IMG/VR virus record: IMGVR_UViG_3300045919_000425
Span: 97,199 to 158,938 of that record
Reading direction: 5' to 3' (one strand)
Origin: a virus
Length of the DNA stretch: 61,740 nt
This document shows, piece after piece, positions 13,804 through 24,600 of this stretch; position 1 is the stretch's first letter; every line of letters starts with the position of its first letter. Below the pieces are notes generated by a model. The model was not told the DNA's origin and made no database searches. It saw nothing but the letters and a program-made list of their open reading frames with translations. The translations under genes were made by a program, and so were the position numbers.

Positions 13804-16579
13804 CTAGCATAGACCATTCTCCCCCATCCTTGATTGCGTGATTCAACTCCACCCATTGCCCATTATACCACACTCTATGGTCACTCGTAAGCTGAATTTT
13901 ACTTCCGTCCTCAAACTCAACCTCAAAAACTTCCTTTATACCTTGATTCAGTAGCTCCAATGGCTTCTCATATTTAACAGCGCCATCTTGATCGATAAAC
14001 TTAACTTCAGGAAGATTATCATTACTCATATCGCCTATCTTTACATTACCGATAGAAGTTTGAATTTCTTGCTCGGAAAATACACAACTATGACTCCTAT
14101 TAAATCCGTATTTTCCGCTAGCTTCAATCATCTCACCTAACTCCTTCGCTTGTTCCAAGCTCCACCCTCGCTTATCCATAACGGTACTTTTTAATCCTCC
14201 TAAGTGCTTAATCAATGCCTGAGCGTCTTTTTTTCCAATTGCACGCCTAACTCCCTCAGCGTCTTCGTATGTGTACCCACCAAGATCACGAAACACTCTT
14301 AAGGTCTGTTCCTGAAATAAAGGAACACCAAAGGTAGATTCAAATATTGGAATCATGTCAGGATGGATGTATCTCGGAGACAACTTACCTGACGAGCATT
14401 GAATGTAATATTCAACCGCATTTCCTTTAAAATCCTCCCTGTCAATTATCCAGTCCAGGCATGATGGCCTATAAAGAGCAATAAGGTTAGAAATTTGGTC
14501 AATATTTTTAGGTTTAGTCTGAATACAAAGATTCGTAATTCCCTTTGTCTTAGTTTGAAATGTCGCTGAGGTATCTCCTGTGTGGTAAATATCCTCATAA
14601 ACTTTCGGATCTTGTCTGAATAGTTCCCATTTCATCACCTCTCCGGTTCTTTTCTTTATGTTATTCATCGCTCTTTGTATTGTATTAAGAGCCGTGACTC
14701 CTAAAATATCAACCTTTAATCCACCCACATATTCTACGTCTTTAGGACTAAAAGCCGCAGCTAACGTCGCTTTCTTGCCAGCGCCAACTCGACAAAGAGG
14801 CATAAAGTGATGAATAGGCTCATCCGCAACAATCACAGCACAAGCATGCACGGACTTTTGACGAGAAATTCCACACATAGCTAGCACGGACTCCCAGATC
14901 TCTGGATTGTTCTTCGCATAAAGCTGTAAGTCTGGCGCATCTTCAAAATATCCCTTTACGTGCTCCCCTTCCTGATTTGTATATCCAAACATCCAGTCAT
15001 TCTCAGATATCCCTTGAGGTATCTGAGGCATCTTGATAGTCATCCTGTTCGTTTCTTCCCGCACGCTTCCTAAAATGAACCGCTCTGAATCCTTAATGGC
15101 AGATTTTGGCTTCATCAAAATATCTATAGAGAGTGGAACCATATGGGTTCCGTATTTTTCTTTCATTAGGTCGAGAATTTTATGCTTATCAGAAAAGTCC
15201 ATATCAAAGTCTGGAGGAGTATTTGCATTAATACGACCCCTCGTAAGAAACCGCTCAAATGGTAAGTCGTATTCTAATGAATTTGTAACGGAAATCCCAA
15301 GAGCGTTAGCAAGTAAGCAACCACCGCCAGAACCACGTAGCTGCATTAAGATATCGTTCTTTTTTGCCATTTCCGCAATATCTGACACCATAAGAAGGTA
15401 ATTTAAGCCATCTAGTTTCTGATTACTGTTTAGTACGGAAACTTCGTAGTTTAATCGATCCTTGTTCACTTGTTCTGATAAGTCTAAGATTTTAGATTCC
15501 TCCGCTCTTTTAACAATCTCTCTCTTGGGTGTAGTAGATACTTTCGGTATTTTCCATGCCCGTTCATTGATTGTTAAGAATTCGTATCCTGAGAACATAT
15601 CAGCATACGCATGAGTGTTATCAATTAGTTCCTCGAAATCACGGTCAGATAGAATGTCGGAATGGGATTTCCTAGCTTCTTCGACAATTTCACCTGCGCA
15701 CATAACATGTTGAAATTGACTCATAACCCAGCCATCATTTTTAGCATCCTGTGCCACCTTATGAGCCTTTTCCGCATAATGAGCATCTTGACTGAATAGC
15801 GGCTTAATGCCAAGAGATTTAGTTAAAGGCAGCCTTAGTCTGTTAATTTCCCTTTGAATATCAGGGTGGTTAAAATAAGGCTTACATTCGTTAACTTCTA
15901 GTCTGGATGGCAACCCAAGCTCGGCATCTTCTTTTTTATACTGATGAGTCAAATCCTCAACAATTATTTCATCGAATAAGTTCTCTTTACCTATCACATC
16001 AATCATCATGTTAATTCGTTTAGCGGCCTCAGCAAGACCATATCCATCGAGAATAGGTTTGTTGCACCACGATCCTACACAACCCGTACCAACAGTAATT
16101 CCATGACCAGAGAGTTCGATAAACTCCTCCCAATTCATAACGGGCTTACCTTTATAGTACCGCTCATCCGAATAAAGCACGGCAGTTAATTTACAGTAAG
16201 ACTCATACGCAGCCCTTGTCTTAAACCCAATAGTTATATGGGAATAAACCTTACTTTCGTTGCCGTATCTGTCCACTTTTCCTTTCATAATATCATTAGG
16301 CCAGAAAATATAAGCTTCAACCCCATGAATGACTTTCATTCCGAATTCTTTGGCATATCTGTGAACCGAGGCAGCGGAATTCAATGAGCCGTGTTCCGTA
16401 ACTGATACATGAGTCATTCCACATGTTTTCATTCTTTTTACCATAGATTTAACAGTAGACGCACCATCTAATGAACCGCAATCTGTATGAGCATGCACTG
16501 CGCATGCCAGCCTTTTCCCCTTAAACTGATTCTCTCCTTTGAAGGGTGTAAAATCCCACAGACTCTTGACTCCACTCAT
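13760..16579 (-). CDS. dnaE: DNA polymerase III alpha, N-terminal part, fused to split intein N-half
   Basis: 939 residues; AAGGAGG precedes the ATG. Residues 1-831 are a C-family polymerase: PHP domain from HAHTDCGSLDG (29-39) with TEHG at 61-64 and DAHY near 265; GSGGGCLLANALGIS; catalytic PPDFDMDF with D459 and D461; and the third Asp D624 in LKVDILG. EGVRRAIGKKD and KYGFNRSHS complete the fingers. From C832 the remaining 108 residues are an intein N-half (blocks A and B, with LTSDH). The break falls after FNRSHS, seven residues beyond the cyanobacterial DnaE split-intein site. It should be the phage replicase after trans-splicing; the PHP domain could supply proofreading, as no separate exonuclease gene was seen. 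It is driven by promoter P8. Confidence 0.95.
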   Translation of the reverse strand: MSGVKSLWDFTPFKGENQFKGKRLACAVHAHTDCGSLDGASTVKSMVKRMKTCGMTHVSVTEHGSLNSAASVHRYAKEFGMKVIHGVEAYIFWPNDIMKGKVDRYGNESKVYSHITIGFKTRAAYESYCKLTAVLYSDERYYKGKPVMNWEEFIELSGHGITVGTGCVGSWCNKPILDGYGLAEAAKRINMMIDVIGKENLFDEIIVEDLTHQYKKEDAELGLPSRLEVNECKPYFNHPDIQREINRLRLPLTKSLGIKPLFSQDAHYAEKAHKVAQDAKNDGWVMSQFQHVMCAGEIVEEARKSHSDILSDRDFEELIDNTHAYADMFSGYEFLTINERAWKIPKVSTTPKREIVKRAEESKILDLSEQVNKDRLNYEVSVLNSNQKLDGLNYLLMVSDIAEMAKKNDILMQLRGSGGGCLLANALGISVTNSLEYDLPFERFLTRGRINANTPPDFDMDFSDKHKILDLMKEKYGTHMVPLSIDILMKPKSAIKDSERFILGSVREETNRMTIKMPQIPQGISENDWMFGYTNQEGEHVKGYFEDAPDLQLYAKNNPEIWESVLAMCGISRQKSVHACAVIVADEPIHHFMPLCRVGAGKKATLAAAFSPKDVEYVGGLKVDILGVTALNTIQRAMNNIKKRTGEVMKWELFRQDPKVYEDIYHTGDTSATFQTKTKGITNLCIQTKPKNIDQISNLIALYRPSCLDWIIDREDFKGNAVEYYIQCSSGKLSPRYIHPDMIPIFESTFGVPLFQEQTLRVFRDLGGYTYEDAEGVRRAIGKKDAQALIKHLGGLKSTVMDKRGWSLEQAKELGEMIEASGKYGFNRSHSCVFSEQEIQTSIGNVKIGDMSNDNLPEVKFIDQDGAVKYEKPLELLNQGIKEVFEVEFEDGSKIQLTSDHRVWYNGQWVELNHAIKDGGEWSMLDENELCYMPVRKER
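13763..14086 (-). other. Intein N-half (IntN, 108 residues)
   Basis: It starts with Cys (C832 of the fusion). CVFSEQEIQTSIGNVKIGDM is block A and DGSKIQLTSDHRVWYNGQW is block B with the TxxH motif. There is no endonuclease domain in this frame. The frame ends about where a cis-intein would carry its homing domain. Confidence 0.9.
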
Positions 16580-16606
16580 AATTCCTCCTTATGTTGGTTT
16601 AAAGAC

Positions 16607-16635
16607 AGTGTATATCAAACTTAACCAGAAGTCAA
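16607..16635 (-). promoter_or_regulatory. Sigma-70-type promoter P8 for dnaE
   Basis: Read on the - strand: TTGACT (16630-16635), 17-base spacer with GTTAA at the common offset, TACACT (16607-16612). It lies 28 bases before the dnaE start. Confidence 0.7.
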
Positions 16636-16637
16636 GT

Positions 16638-16919
16638 TTAAAATTCAGGTAATTCTACGTTGTCTTCTGACTCGAATGAAACGAAGTAATCCCGTACCTT
16701 ATATGGCTCAGCTTTTCTTGAAAAATGGATAGTCGCAGATTTATGTAGGTGTTTCCAGACGTTCAGGTGCTTTCTCGTAGGCTTAATGGATTCTGTGCGA
16801 CCTGCAAATACAGAATTAAGCATATCTTCTTCATTTACAAAGCTATTCTGCTTAATCATGATGCTTAGTAGTTTGACGGACTCATTTTTCTTGGAGCGAG
16901 TTTTTCTAATGACAGTCAT
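16638..16919 (-). CDS. Hypothetical basic protein
   Basis: 93 residues; AAGGAT precedes the ATG. The N-terminus is very basic (RKTRSKK) and the rest has no recognised domain; it could bind nucleic acid. It lies directly upstream of dnaE on the same strand. Its promoter (P9) overlaps the start of the divergent baseplate operon. Confidence 0.65.
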   Translation of the reverse strand: MTVIRKTRSKKNESVKLLSIMIKQNSFVNEEDMLNSVFAGRTESIKPTRKHLNVWKHLHKSATIHFSRKAEPYKVRDYFVSFESEDNVELPEF

Positions 16920-16939
16920 AACTTATCCTTATATTGCAG

Positions 16940-16969
16940 TTGTCTAATCCTAAGATGGCCGACTATAGT
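16940..16969 (+). promoter_or_regulatory. Possible promoter of the baseplate operon
   Basis: TTGTCT 16940-16945, 18-base spacer, TATAGT 16964-16969. The -35 is weaker than in the main promoter family and GTTAA is absent, which may mean a different timing for virion genes. Confidence 0.45.
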
Positions 16970-16983
16970 ATAAGTAACAATAA

Positions 16984-17012
16984 ATCATAACAGAAAGAAT
17001 GAATTATGTCAA
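16984..17012 (-). promoter_or_regulatory. Sigma-70-type promoter P9 (divergent)
   Basis: On the - strand: TTGACA (17007-17012), 17-base spacer, TGT, TATGAT (16984-16989). The -35 lies within the start codon region of the divergent gene at 17006, so the two units cannot easily be transcribed together. Confidence 0.7.
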
Positions 17013-18586
17013 CAACCTCTCTAGCCCCGAATCCATATGCAACCATATCATCATATACAGATAAAGACACGTTACTTTTAGACCTGGATTTATACAGGGT
17101 ATTCAAGACTAATCAAACATTAACCTTGGATCTATTTCCGCAGATTGCAGTTAATAGGTGGTCATATATAGTAAATGCTTGGCCTACTTCACTATCTAAA
17201 GTGTTCTTGGATTCAATTAATGGTGATGGGTACTTATTAAACTCCTACACTCAGTTACAGAATGCTATTTATGCAAGCTCTGTCGATCCAAATTACAATC
17301 CATTAACGGATCGTACTTTTTATCAAGAGGTACAAGACTTTTTGGCTTTGCTAACACTGGACTCGTTAAGGCTTACTCCACTAGAGACCGATATCGTGAA
17401 TAAAGAAAAACAGAGAATATCCAAGTTCACAATCGCTACATTCCAGGCTATGATTTCTTTCCTGAGAATAGAAAAGGCAAATGCTTTTGACCAGATTGGA
17501 TTAGGGAATAGTAAATATAACTCATGGATTGGGAGAAAAGGATTAGCTGTTGTTCGTGAGTACTTTTTATCTGACTTAGACATCATTCAGGAAATGATAA
17601 ATCTTGAAAATAAAATACTTGGGATAATCGTAACCCTAAAAAGAACAGTGATTACCGATCCAAATCTCCTTGCTTTTTCGAATAGGAATATTAATCCTGG
17701 GTCTGGTGTTCAGGTTTTAGATATCTACAGGTCATACACAATGATGCCATTTGAACAATCATTAGAGGTGATGGCAGTAAAGTACTTGGGTGATATCCAA
17801 AGAAAATATGAAATAATCACAGTAAACAACCTTAAAGCTCCTTTTGTAGATCAGCAAGGGCTTAAAGTCCCTTTGCTCGGTAATGGGACAGCTAATTCTA
17901 TTGTAGTTCCAAATACATTTATAGATCGCTGTAGGGTAGGCGCAACAGTTCGTGTAGGATCTAGGATAACACCCGAAACTACACGTAAAATCCTTAAAGT
18001 AGTGGACAATAAAATTAACGAACTGATTCTGTTCTTGAGTGGCGATAATACGCTTGGGTCCTTGCTTCAGTCCCAGGGAGCGTACTTGAGGTGTTATGCC
18101 CCAGACACCTTACAGGATTTCTCGTTTGTGAGGATTCCGTCCACCGTAACTCCAAAGACTCCGCCGTTATCTCAGCCTTCTATTTCCGAGATCAGGAAGC
18201 TGGATGACGCATTAATAGCTTTTGGTGTGGATATAGCGTCAGACCCTATTACAAGAGACTGGCAGTCAGATCTTTCAGGTAACATAAAGTTAGCTTATGG
18301 TATGACGAACGTTGCACAGGCGATTAGGAATATCATGAGGGTTCCTACGGGATCTTTATCGAATCATCCTAATTACGGAATTAAGGATTCCACAGGAGAT
18401 CAATTCACCAGAGATGTTCCGACAAAAGTATCAGGCGATATCCAGGCATCCGTCTTAAGAGATCCACGAATTGTTTCCATGCGAATTAACGAGTTGACTG
18501 TTACGGAAGAGGGTGTTATTGTTGTGTCATCTGCGGTTAAAATAGCAGGGGCGGGGCAGTATTTACCATTATCTTTTAATCGATAA
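17006..18586 (+). CDS. Baseplate wedge protein with gp25-like C-terminus
   Basis: 526 residues, with only a modest ribosome site (AGAAAGAAT). The last ~110 residues resemble T4 gp25 / P2 gpW: DWQSDLSGNIKLAYGMTNVAQAIRNIMRVPTG, then HPNYGIKD and DPRIVSMRINEL. The ~400 N-terminal residues are an extra helical domain not present in gp25 (~130 residues). It heads the baseplate block, directly before a J-like protein, the same order as W-J in P2-like phages. It should form part of the wedge that triggers sheath contraction. Confidence 0.8.
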   Translation: MSTTSLAPNPYATISSYTDKDTLLLDLDLYRVFKTNQTLTLDLFPQIAVNRWSYIVNAWPTSLSKVFLDSINGDGYLLNSYTQLQNAIYASSVDPNYNPLTDRTFYQEVQDFLALLTLDSLRLTPLETDIVNKEKQRISKFTIATFQAMISFLRIEKANAFDQIGLGNSKYNSWIGRKGLAVVREYFLSDLDIIQEMINLENKILGIIVTLKRTVITDPNLLAFSNRNINPGSGVQVLDIYRSYTMMPFEQSLEVMAVKYLGDIQRKYEIITVNNLKAPFVDQQGLKVPLLGNGTANSIVVPNTFIDRCRVGATVRVGSRITPETTRKILKVVDNKINELILFLSGDNTLGSLLQSQGAYLRCYAPDTLQDFSFVRIPSTVTPKTPPLSQPSISEIRKLDDALIAFGVDIASDPITRDWQSDLSGNIKLAYGMTNVAQAIRNIMRVPTGSLSNHPNYGIKDSTGDQFTRDVPTKVSGDIQASVLRDPRIVSMRINELTVTEEGVIVVSSAVKIAGAGQYLPLSFNR

Positions 18587-18604
18587 TAAAAAGAGGAATT
18601 TGAA

Positions 18605-21600
18605 ATGAGTGTTGACGTAAGAAGTTCATTGACTATTTTAACTGAAATGATTTCTAAGATTCTGGCCGAGACAAATCTGACAGACATCGCTCCTGGTTCT
18701 GAAGTGTCAAAGATTCTGGAAGCAGCCGCAAACTCAGACTTCCAGAACTCTGTTGCTGTACTGAATATTTTACAGTCCATAGACCTTGACTCTTTAGTGG
18801 GTACGGATTTAGATAAAAAATCGGAAGATTTAAATCTTCCGAATGGTGTTGGCGGTATTGGTAGATTACCTGCAAGGAAATCATCGGGAACTGTTACGAT
18901 TAATTCCGCATTCAAAAAACTATCATCACTCATATATCAAGGTAAGCCAGCGCCATTTATCGGAACTACAACCGTGTATGTACAGGACGCTACTGAATGG
19001 CCATCATCAGGAGGCCAGATTTACTTAGGAAGAGGGACGGATCATGAAGAAGGTCCTTTGACTTATACGGCAATTGATAATACTCAGGTAAGACCTTTCT
19101 ATACAGTTACTTTAAGTTCAACAACACCAGTTACAAAGAATCATGTAATTGGAGAGACTGTTATTTTAGCTCAAGGTGGAGTTAGGACAATTTCATCTGG
19201 AACTACCGTAGTGGCTCCATCTGTGAACTCCGTACCCGCAGTTCAATTTACTACAGACACAAATCTAACCTTATTGGATGGAGAATCATTCGGAACCATT
19301 AGTGCAACATGCTCCCAATTTGGGACGACCGGTAATGTTCAATCAAATTCCATCATTCAGTTCGGAAGCATCCCATTCACCGGCGCAACTATAACGAATC
19401 AATCCTCATTTTCATCAGGGCAGGACTCGGAGGACGATAACTCTTTGCGCCAAAGGATTAAAGATTATGCCGCAACCCTTTCCAGAGGAACTGTACGAGC
19501 AATCCAATCTTATTTAAGAGGGCTTAGTGACCTAAGCTCTGGCCGGACGATCACCTCGGTTAACGTTATCCAGCCTACTGTTTTAGGGAATGCGTCAAGG
19601 GCTTATATCGATGATGGACAAGGATTGGAGCCAAAATACCAAGGAATACCTTTTGAAAGCTTACTGAGCTTCTCTACTGGTAACGAAAATTTATTTAGGA
19701 CATCAAAATCACCAGTTATCCCACCTGTAGCTAAAGGCTCCGTTGCAGAGCCATACACTTTAATGGACGGCGAAACTTTAGTTATTACTATTGATGATGT
19801 TATTGAGACGTTCATTGTGAATGCTAAAAATTATGTAAATGTTTCAGCGGCTCTTGCTACAGAGATTGTAAATGACTTTAATACTCAAAACTCCAGGATA
19901 AGGTTTAGGGCTGTTAATAGTCAGTCTCAAGTTAATGCGTTTGACTTGAATGGGGACTCTGAGACGATGACAGTTGGATTAGGTACGGTTCAGACGGTGT
20001 TAGGCTTGCCGCTTTACACTATTCGACCACTGTTCTTATATAAAAATAACACATTACTGAGCCAAAAAGGCACCACCGCTTCATTAACTACGAATAATTT
20101 CCCGTGGGTGGGACTAACGTCTGGATTGTTAACATCTAATCAAATTTCTGTTGATGGTGTAATCCAAACATTTTCCCTTACTGATAATGACTTTAATCCA
20201 GCAACAATTCAAACTGCTAATATTTCCCAGTGGGCAACAGTACTGTCCCGTAAAATTGCAGGAGTTAGTATTACTCCAGTAATCAAGCCTGATGGTTCCT
20301 CATATTTATTATTTCAGACACGATTTCTTACCAACCCAGGAGGCACATTACAGATTATTTCAACCTCCTGGGTTGGTGATGGCTTAATGTGGAATACTGC
20401 ATCAACATTATTAAAGTCAGGGAAAACATCGGATTATTCATTTAATAGGTTTTCTGGACAAATTTCTCTTGCTACGGCACCAGCATATGGTGATTCTATT
20501 ACCGTAGCATCAAAACTCACACGAGCGCTCGCTTATTCTAAAACCACAGCTAATGCTATTTACTCTTTAGGCGTAAGTAATGTTGGAAATCCTAAAATCA
20601 TAGTAGGGGTTGATGGTATTTTCAGTGTCAGGGATTTAAGTAGTATCCCTAACGGATCAACACTAACTCCTTCTGACCCTTACCCTACCTCAACAATAGT
20701 AAGGCTCCTTGCAAATAATCTAAACATAATCCCAAACATTTCCGTGAATGACTTTATTTATTTGGCAAATGATACAGGTGCGGTTAATCAAATACCAGCA
20801 CAAGCAGTTTGGAAGTATAGGGTGCGCCGTAAGGGCTTCAATACAACACCAACTTCAGTAACTCTTACCGGATGTTCTTTTACTGTGTCGAGTGGTTCCA
20901 GCTTAATAAGCGTCACCTCTCCATCCAATCATGGATTAATTACCGGAATGTCGGTAACGATCTCTTCCGTGACTATGGCAAACCCATCAATTATTCCTGG
21001 CGGAACCACTGCAATATCTGGCGTAAGGAGTGTGAACGTCACGTCACCTACGACATTTACATTCTCAATGACTGTTACGGCAACAGGCAACTCTACACCA
21101 CCGAATACATTTACATTTACATTGGCTCCTGATTCTTGGATTGAGATTGAAGCAAGTACATCTAGCTCAGGAACCAGTAACAAAGCTTTGTTACTTGCAA
21201 TTCCGTCCATCGCTGTAAGCCAATACAACCTATTTGCGTTCCAGTGTGATGGAGCTGTACCTCAAATTATTGATTTTGGAACATCGGCGCAAGTAACTAC
21301 AGATGTTGTAGTTACAACTATTAATAATATAATAAGCTCTGCAACTGCTGTAAAAGAGTCACCACGTAGGTTGTTTATTAGGACAAATAAGTTTAATTCA
21401 ACAGGCTCGATAGCAATCTTAGCATCCATTGGGAGTGCGATTAATATATTTAGCACAGGAGTTACGAATAATATTCAGACACATACAGGAAATGCACTTA
21501 GCTCTACTGTTTGGTCGGGAACCCCTAAAATACTCGGAGCCGTCGCTCCGACTGGGAGTTATTATCAGACACGGAATTACTTGCAAGTAAAAAGGGATTA

Positions 21601-24600
21601 CTTGCAAGTAATGGATGCTTTGAGTAATCCTACTATTTCCGAAGACTCCTCCGTAAGCAGCTATCCTGTCGGCATGAATAGTGCCTTCATAACTGGGCTT
21701 AATTCTGGAATAATGGCTCGTGTTTACAATAACAACACAACAGCACCATTTGCTGGGTTTGCTCGTGGGATGAATGTCTATAAGCCAGAAACACAGCCAA
21801 GTTCGCTTACATACTCCTCTATGTATGACAACGAAACTATGAGAATGGAGGAGATTCCATTCGGTGTAAATGATAAGCTGGTAGTGATTGCAGATAACGA
21901 TTCTGTTAGCAAGTCGTCTAATATTTATTTAGCTAAAAATGCAACAATTTTGAATATGGTTCAAAACCCTGCTGGCGCACCAGGAAGTCAGATGATATTT
22001 ACCTTAGCTGATTCAGATGACACACCAGCTAACTTCCCACAAGGCCGCCCATTTTTTGATAACTCGTCCGTATTTAATACTTTCGATTTAACAGATTTTA
22101 ACATCTTGTTTCATCCAATGATAGTAAATTACATATATCCGAACTTTAATTCATCACTAACAACGCTCCCATCCGGTAATCCGGCAGCAGCAATTATTAT
22201 CCGTTCAACACAGTGGGGAGACTCACATCGTGTGAAGTTTTCTGCTAACTATGCGAACACCCCAAACTATGTGGGCGTGACTATTCTGCATTCTAACGTT
22301 GCCCAATCTAGCGCAATACTAGAAATATCAGCGACATTGCCGACAGGATCTTTAGTAAATGGTTCCACGTTCACATCAGCGACTTACACAATAACTCCAT
22401 CAGATTATCCCTGGACATCTCCATCCACATCTCCAGCAATAGTACAACTTGTTATAGCATCAAGTGGGATAAACCCAAACAACGTATATCAAGTAGGGAA
22501 TTACCTTAATATCGGAGGAGTGATTCCTACAACTTATGCTGGAACTTACTTAATCACAGCCGCTACGGCCAACTCTATAACTGTTGCTGCACCAGGAATC
22601 CGTTCATCTTCCTATAGCCCTGCAACGCTAGATGCGTCAATTTTCCCTGTTTCATCATTTTTCAGTAAGCCAGCAACCATTGGAGATGTGGTTACTGCCA
22701 TTAATAATTATTCTCCAGATAATCCTGTAATAACGGCACAATTCACAACTTCAAATCCTTCGGCTTTTAGCCTTGCGTCGTTTTATTATTATCCTACATA
22801 TTTTACTCAAGGAAACTTAACGCCAATAACTACATTGTCGGACATTCCAACTAGTATTGAATACCATTCAGCACCATCCCCATTTGGCTGTATTGCGAGT
22901 ATTCACACAAATAATAGCCCCACAGGTTACACGGCACTTGTCCAGTATCCTGAATCTGTCCTACCTACAACGGCACAAGTAGCAAATGTAGGGTATTTCT
23001 ATACCATGGAGCCAGTTAAGATTATTCCTGCATCAATGAAATCAATATCTAATTGGATTAACTTAAAGGCCGTAACACCATTAACGTCCCACGCCGATGT
23101 TTTACGTTGTGGGCTGGATAATGCGTTCCAGATTAGCACTCAAACACTCGGAGGTTCTGGCTCTATTCAGGTGTCTGGGGTGAAAGCTAATTCACTTACT
23201 ACGCCATTACTTGCGAATCCGATTAATGTTGCCCCAAATATCAGCACCACCATTGCCTTTAGTGACGCAGAGAGCTTGGTCCGTGGCTCTCTGGTTAAAG
23301 TAAAAAATGCAGCTACTACGAATATTTTAAGGGCTTATAGAGCAACTCCTAGTGGTAGTTCGATAACTTCAGCTAATCCGGTTAATATTCAGAATTATTT
23401 CAGATCAACCACTGTAGTGAATTACACAAATCCAGGATTAGGATTAGGTAGGTTTACTTTCGTAAGTTCTCCCTCCGGGCTAATCGCAGGAGGAACTATT
23501 GTAATCACTAAGATAGACACATTTGTGACAAAGATTACATGTTCTACAGGAAACTTATCTGCAAGAGTGGGAGATATGTTATACATATCTCCATCATCTA
23601 ATGCAAATACGTCCAATAAGTGCTATTCTGTTGTCGCCGACACACCCAATCAATATCTGGGATATCCCGTGATCTCGGTTGCTAGCTCTACTGAGATATA
23701 TGTATTGGGTTCGAATATTATTGCAGATACTTTCACTGTCAATGCAGCCAGTGATTTTGTGTTTATTCCAATGATGAAGAATGAGAAGAATATCGCCACA
23801 AATTACAAATCATCCGCATTGTTTAGAGATAAAGTATCGGGCGCTAGTTCGTTGTTTGTTCGTTTAAAGGCGTTAGGGAACGGAATAATGTACTGCTCTG
23901 CTAACACAGAATCTACGTCAGATTTACAGTTATCGGGACTCTCTGTTTCAACCGATGATTATGTTGTATTTAGTACTGGATTTAAGCTACCAAATCAAGG
24001 AAAATATAGATTAATAGCGCACGATGGCGCTTCGTGTTTCATATTCTATAACCAAAATGGAGTCGATGAATTAATCAATACAGGAATTTCTAGCTTTTCT
24101 GTGGATTCTATCGATAGTTATGGTTCGGTTATTTGGGGAACTCAATTATCAGACACTTCAGTCCCAGCCCTAACAGATAAGCGTCAAATTCGTATGTATG
24201 ATGCGGACTCTGTATTTGAGGGAGATTATTTATCAATCCTTTCTCCAACATCCGGCACAGTAAGTTGGTTTACCTCAGATTTGATAGGAAAATGGAAAAT
24301 TACAGAAATTGGAATTGACGGCTCACTGAATGCTTACTGTCAAGTGGCTATCCCTAATGCTAATGTAACTCCGCAATCTGTAACATTAAATGCAAACATA
24401 AATGCTATGAATTTCATAGAAAAATCACCATACTGTGGATTTAAGTCAGTGGTAGGTTCTTGTATTAACCCACAAACCTCTACATATTCTGACCTCGTAT
24501 TAGCTCCATCATCGTCATTTTCTAAACTTTCTCCTTCTAACGGGACGATACTGTCCTGCTTATTTAAGACTGGATTTAATAACAATATTAATTCAGGAAT

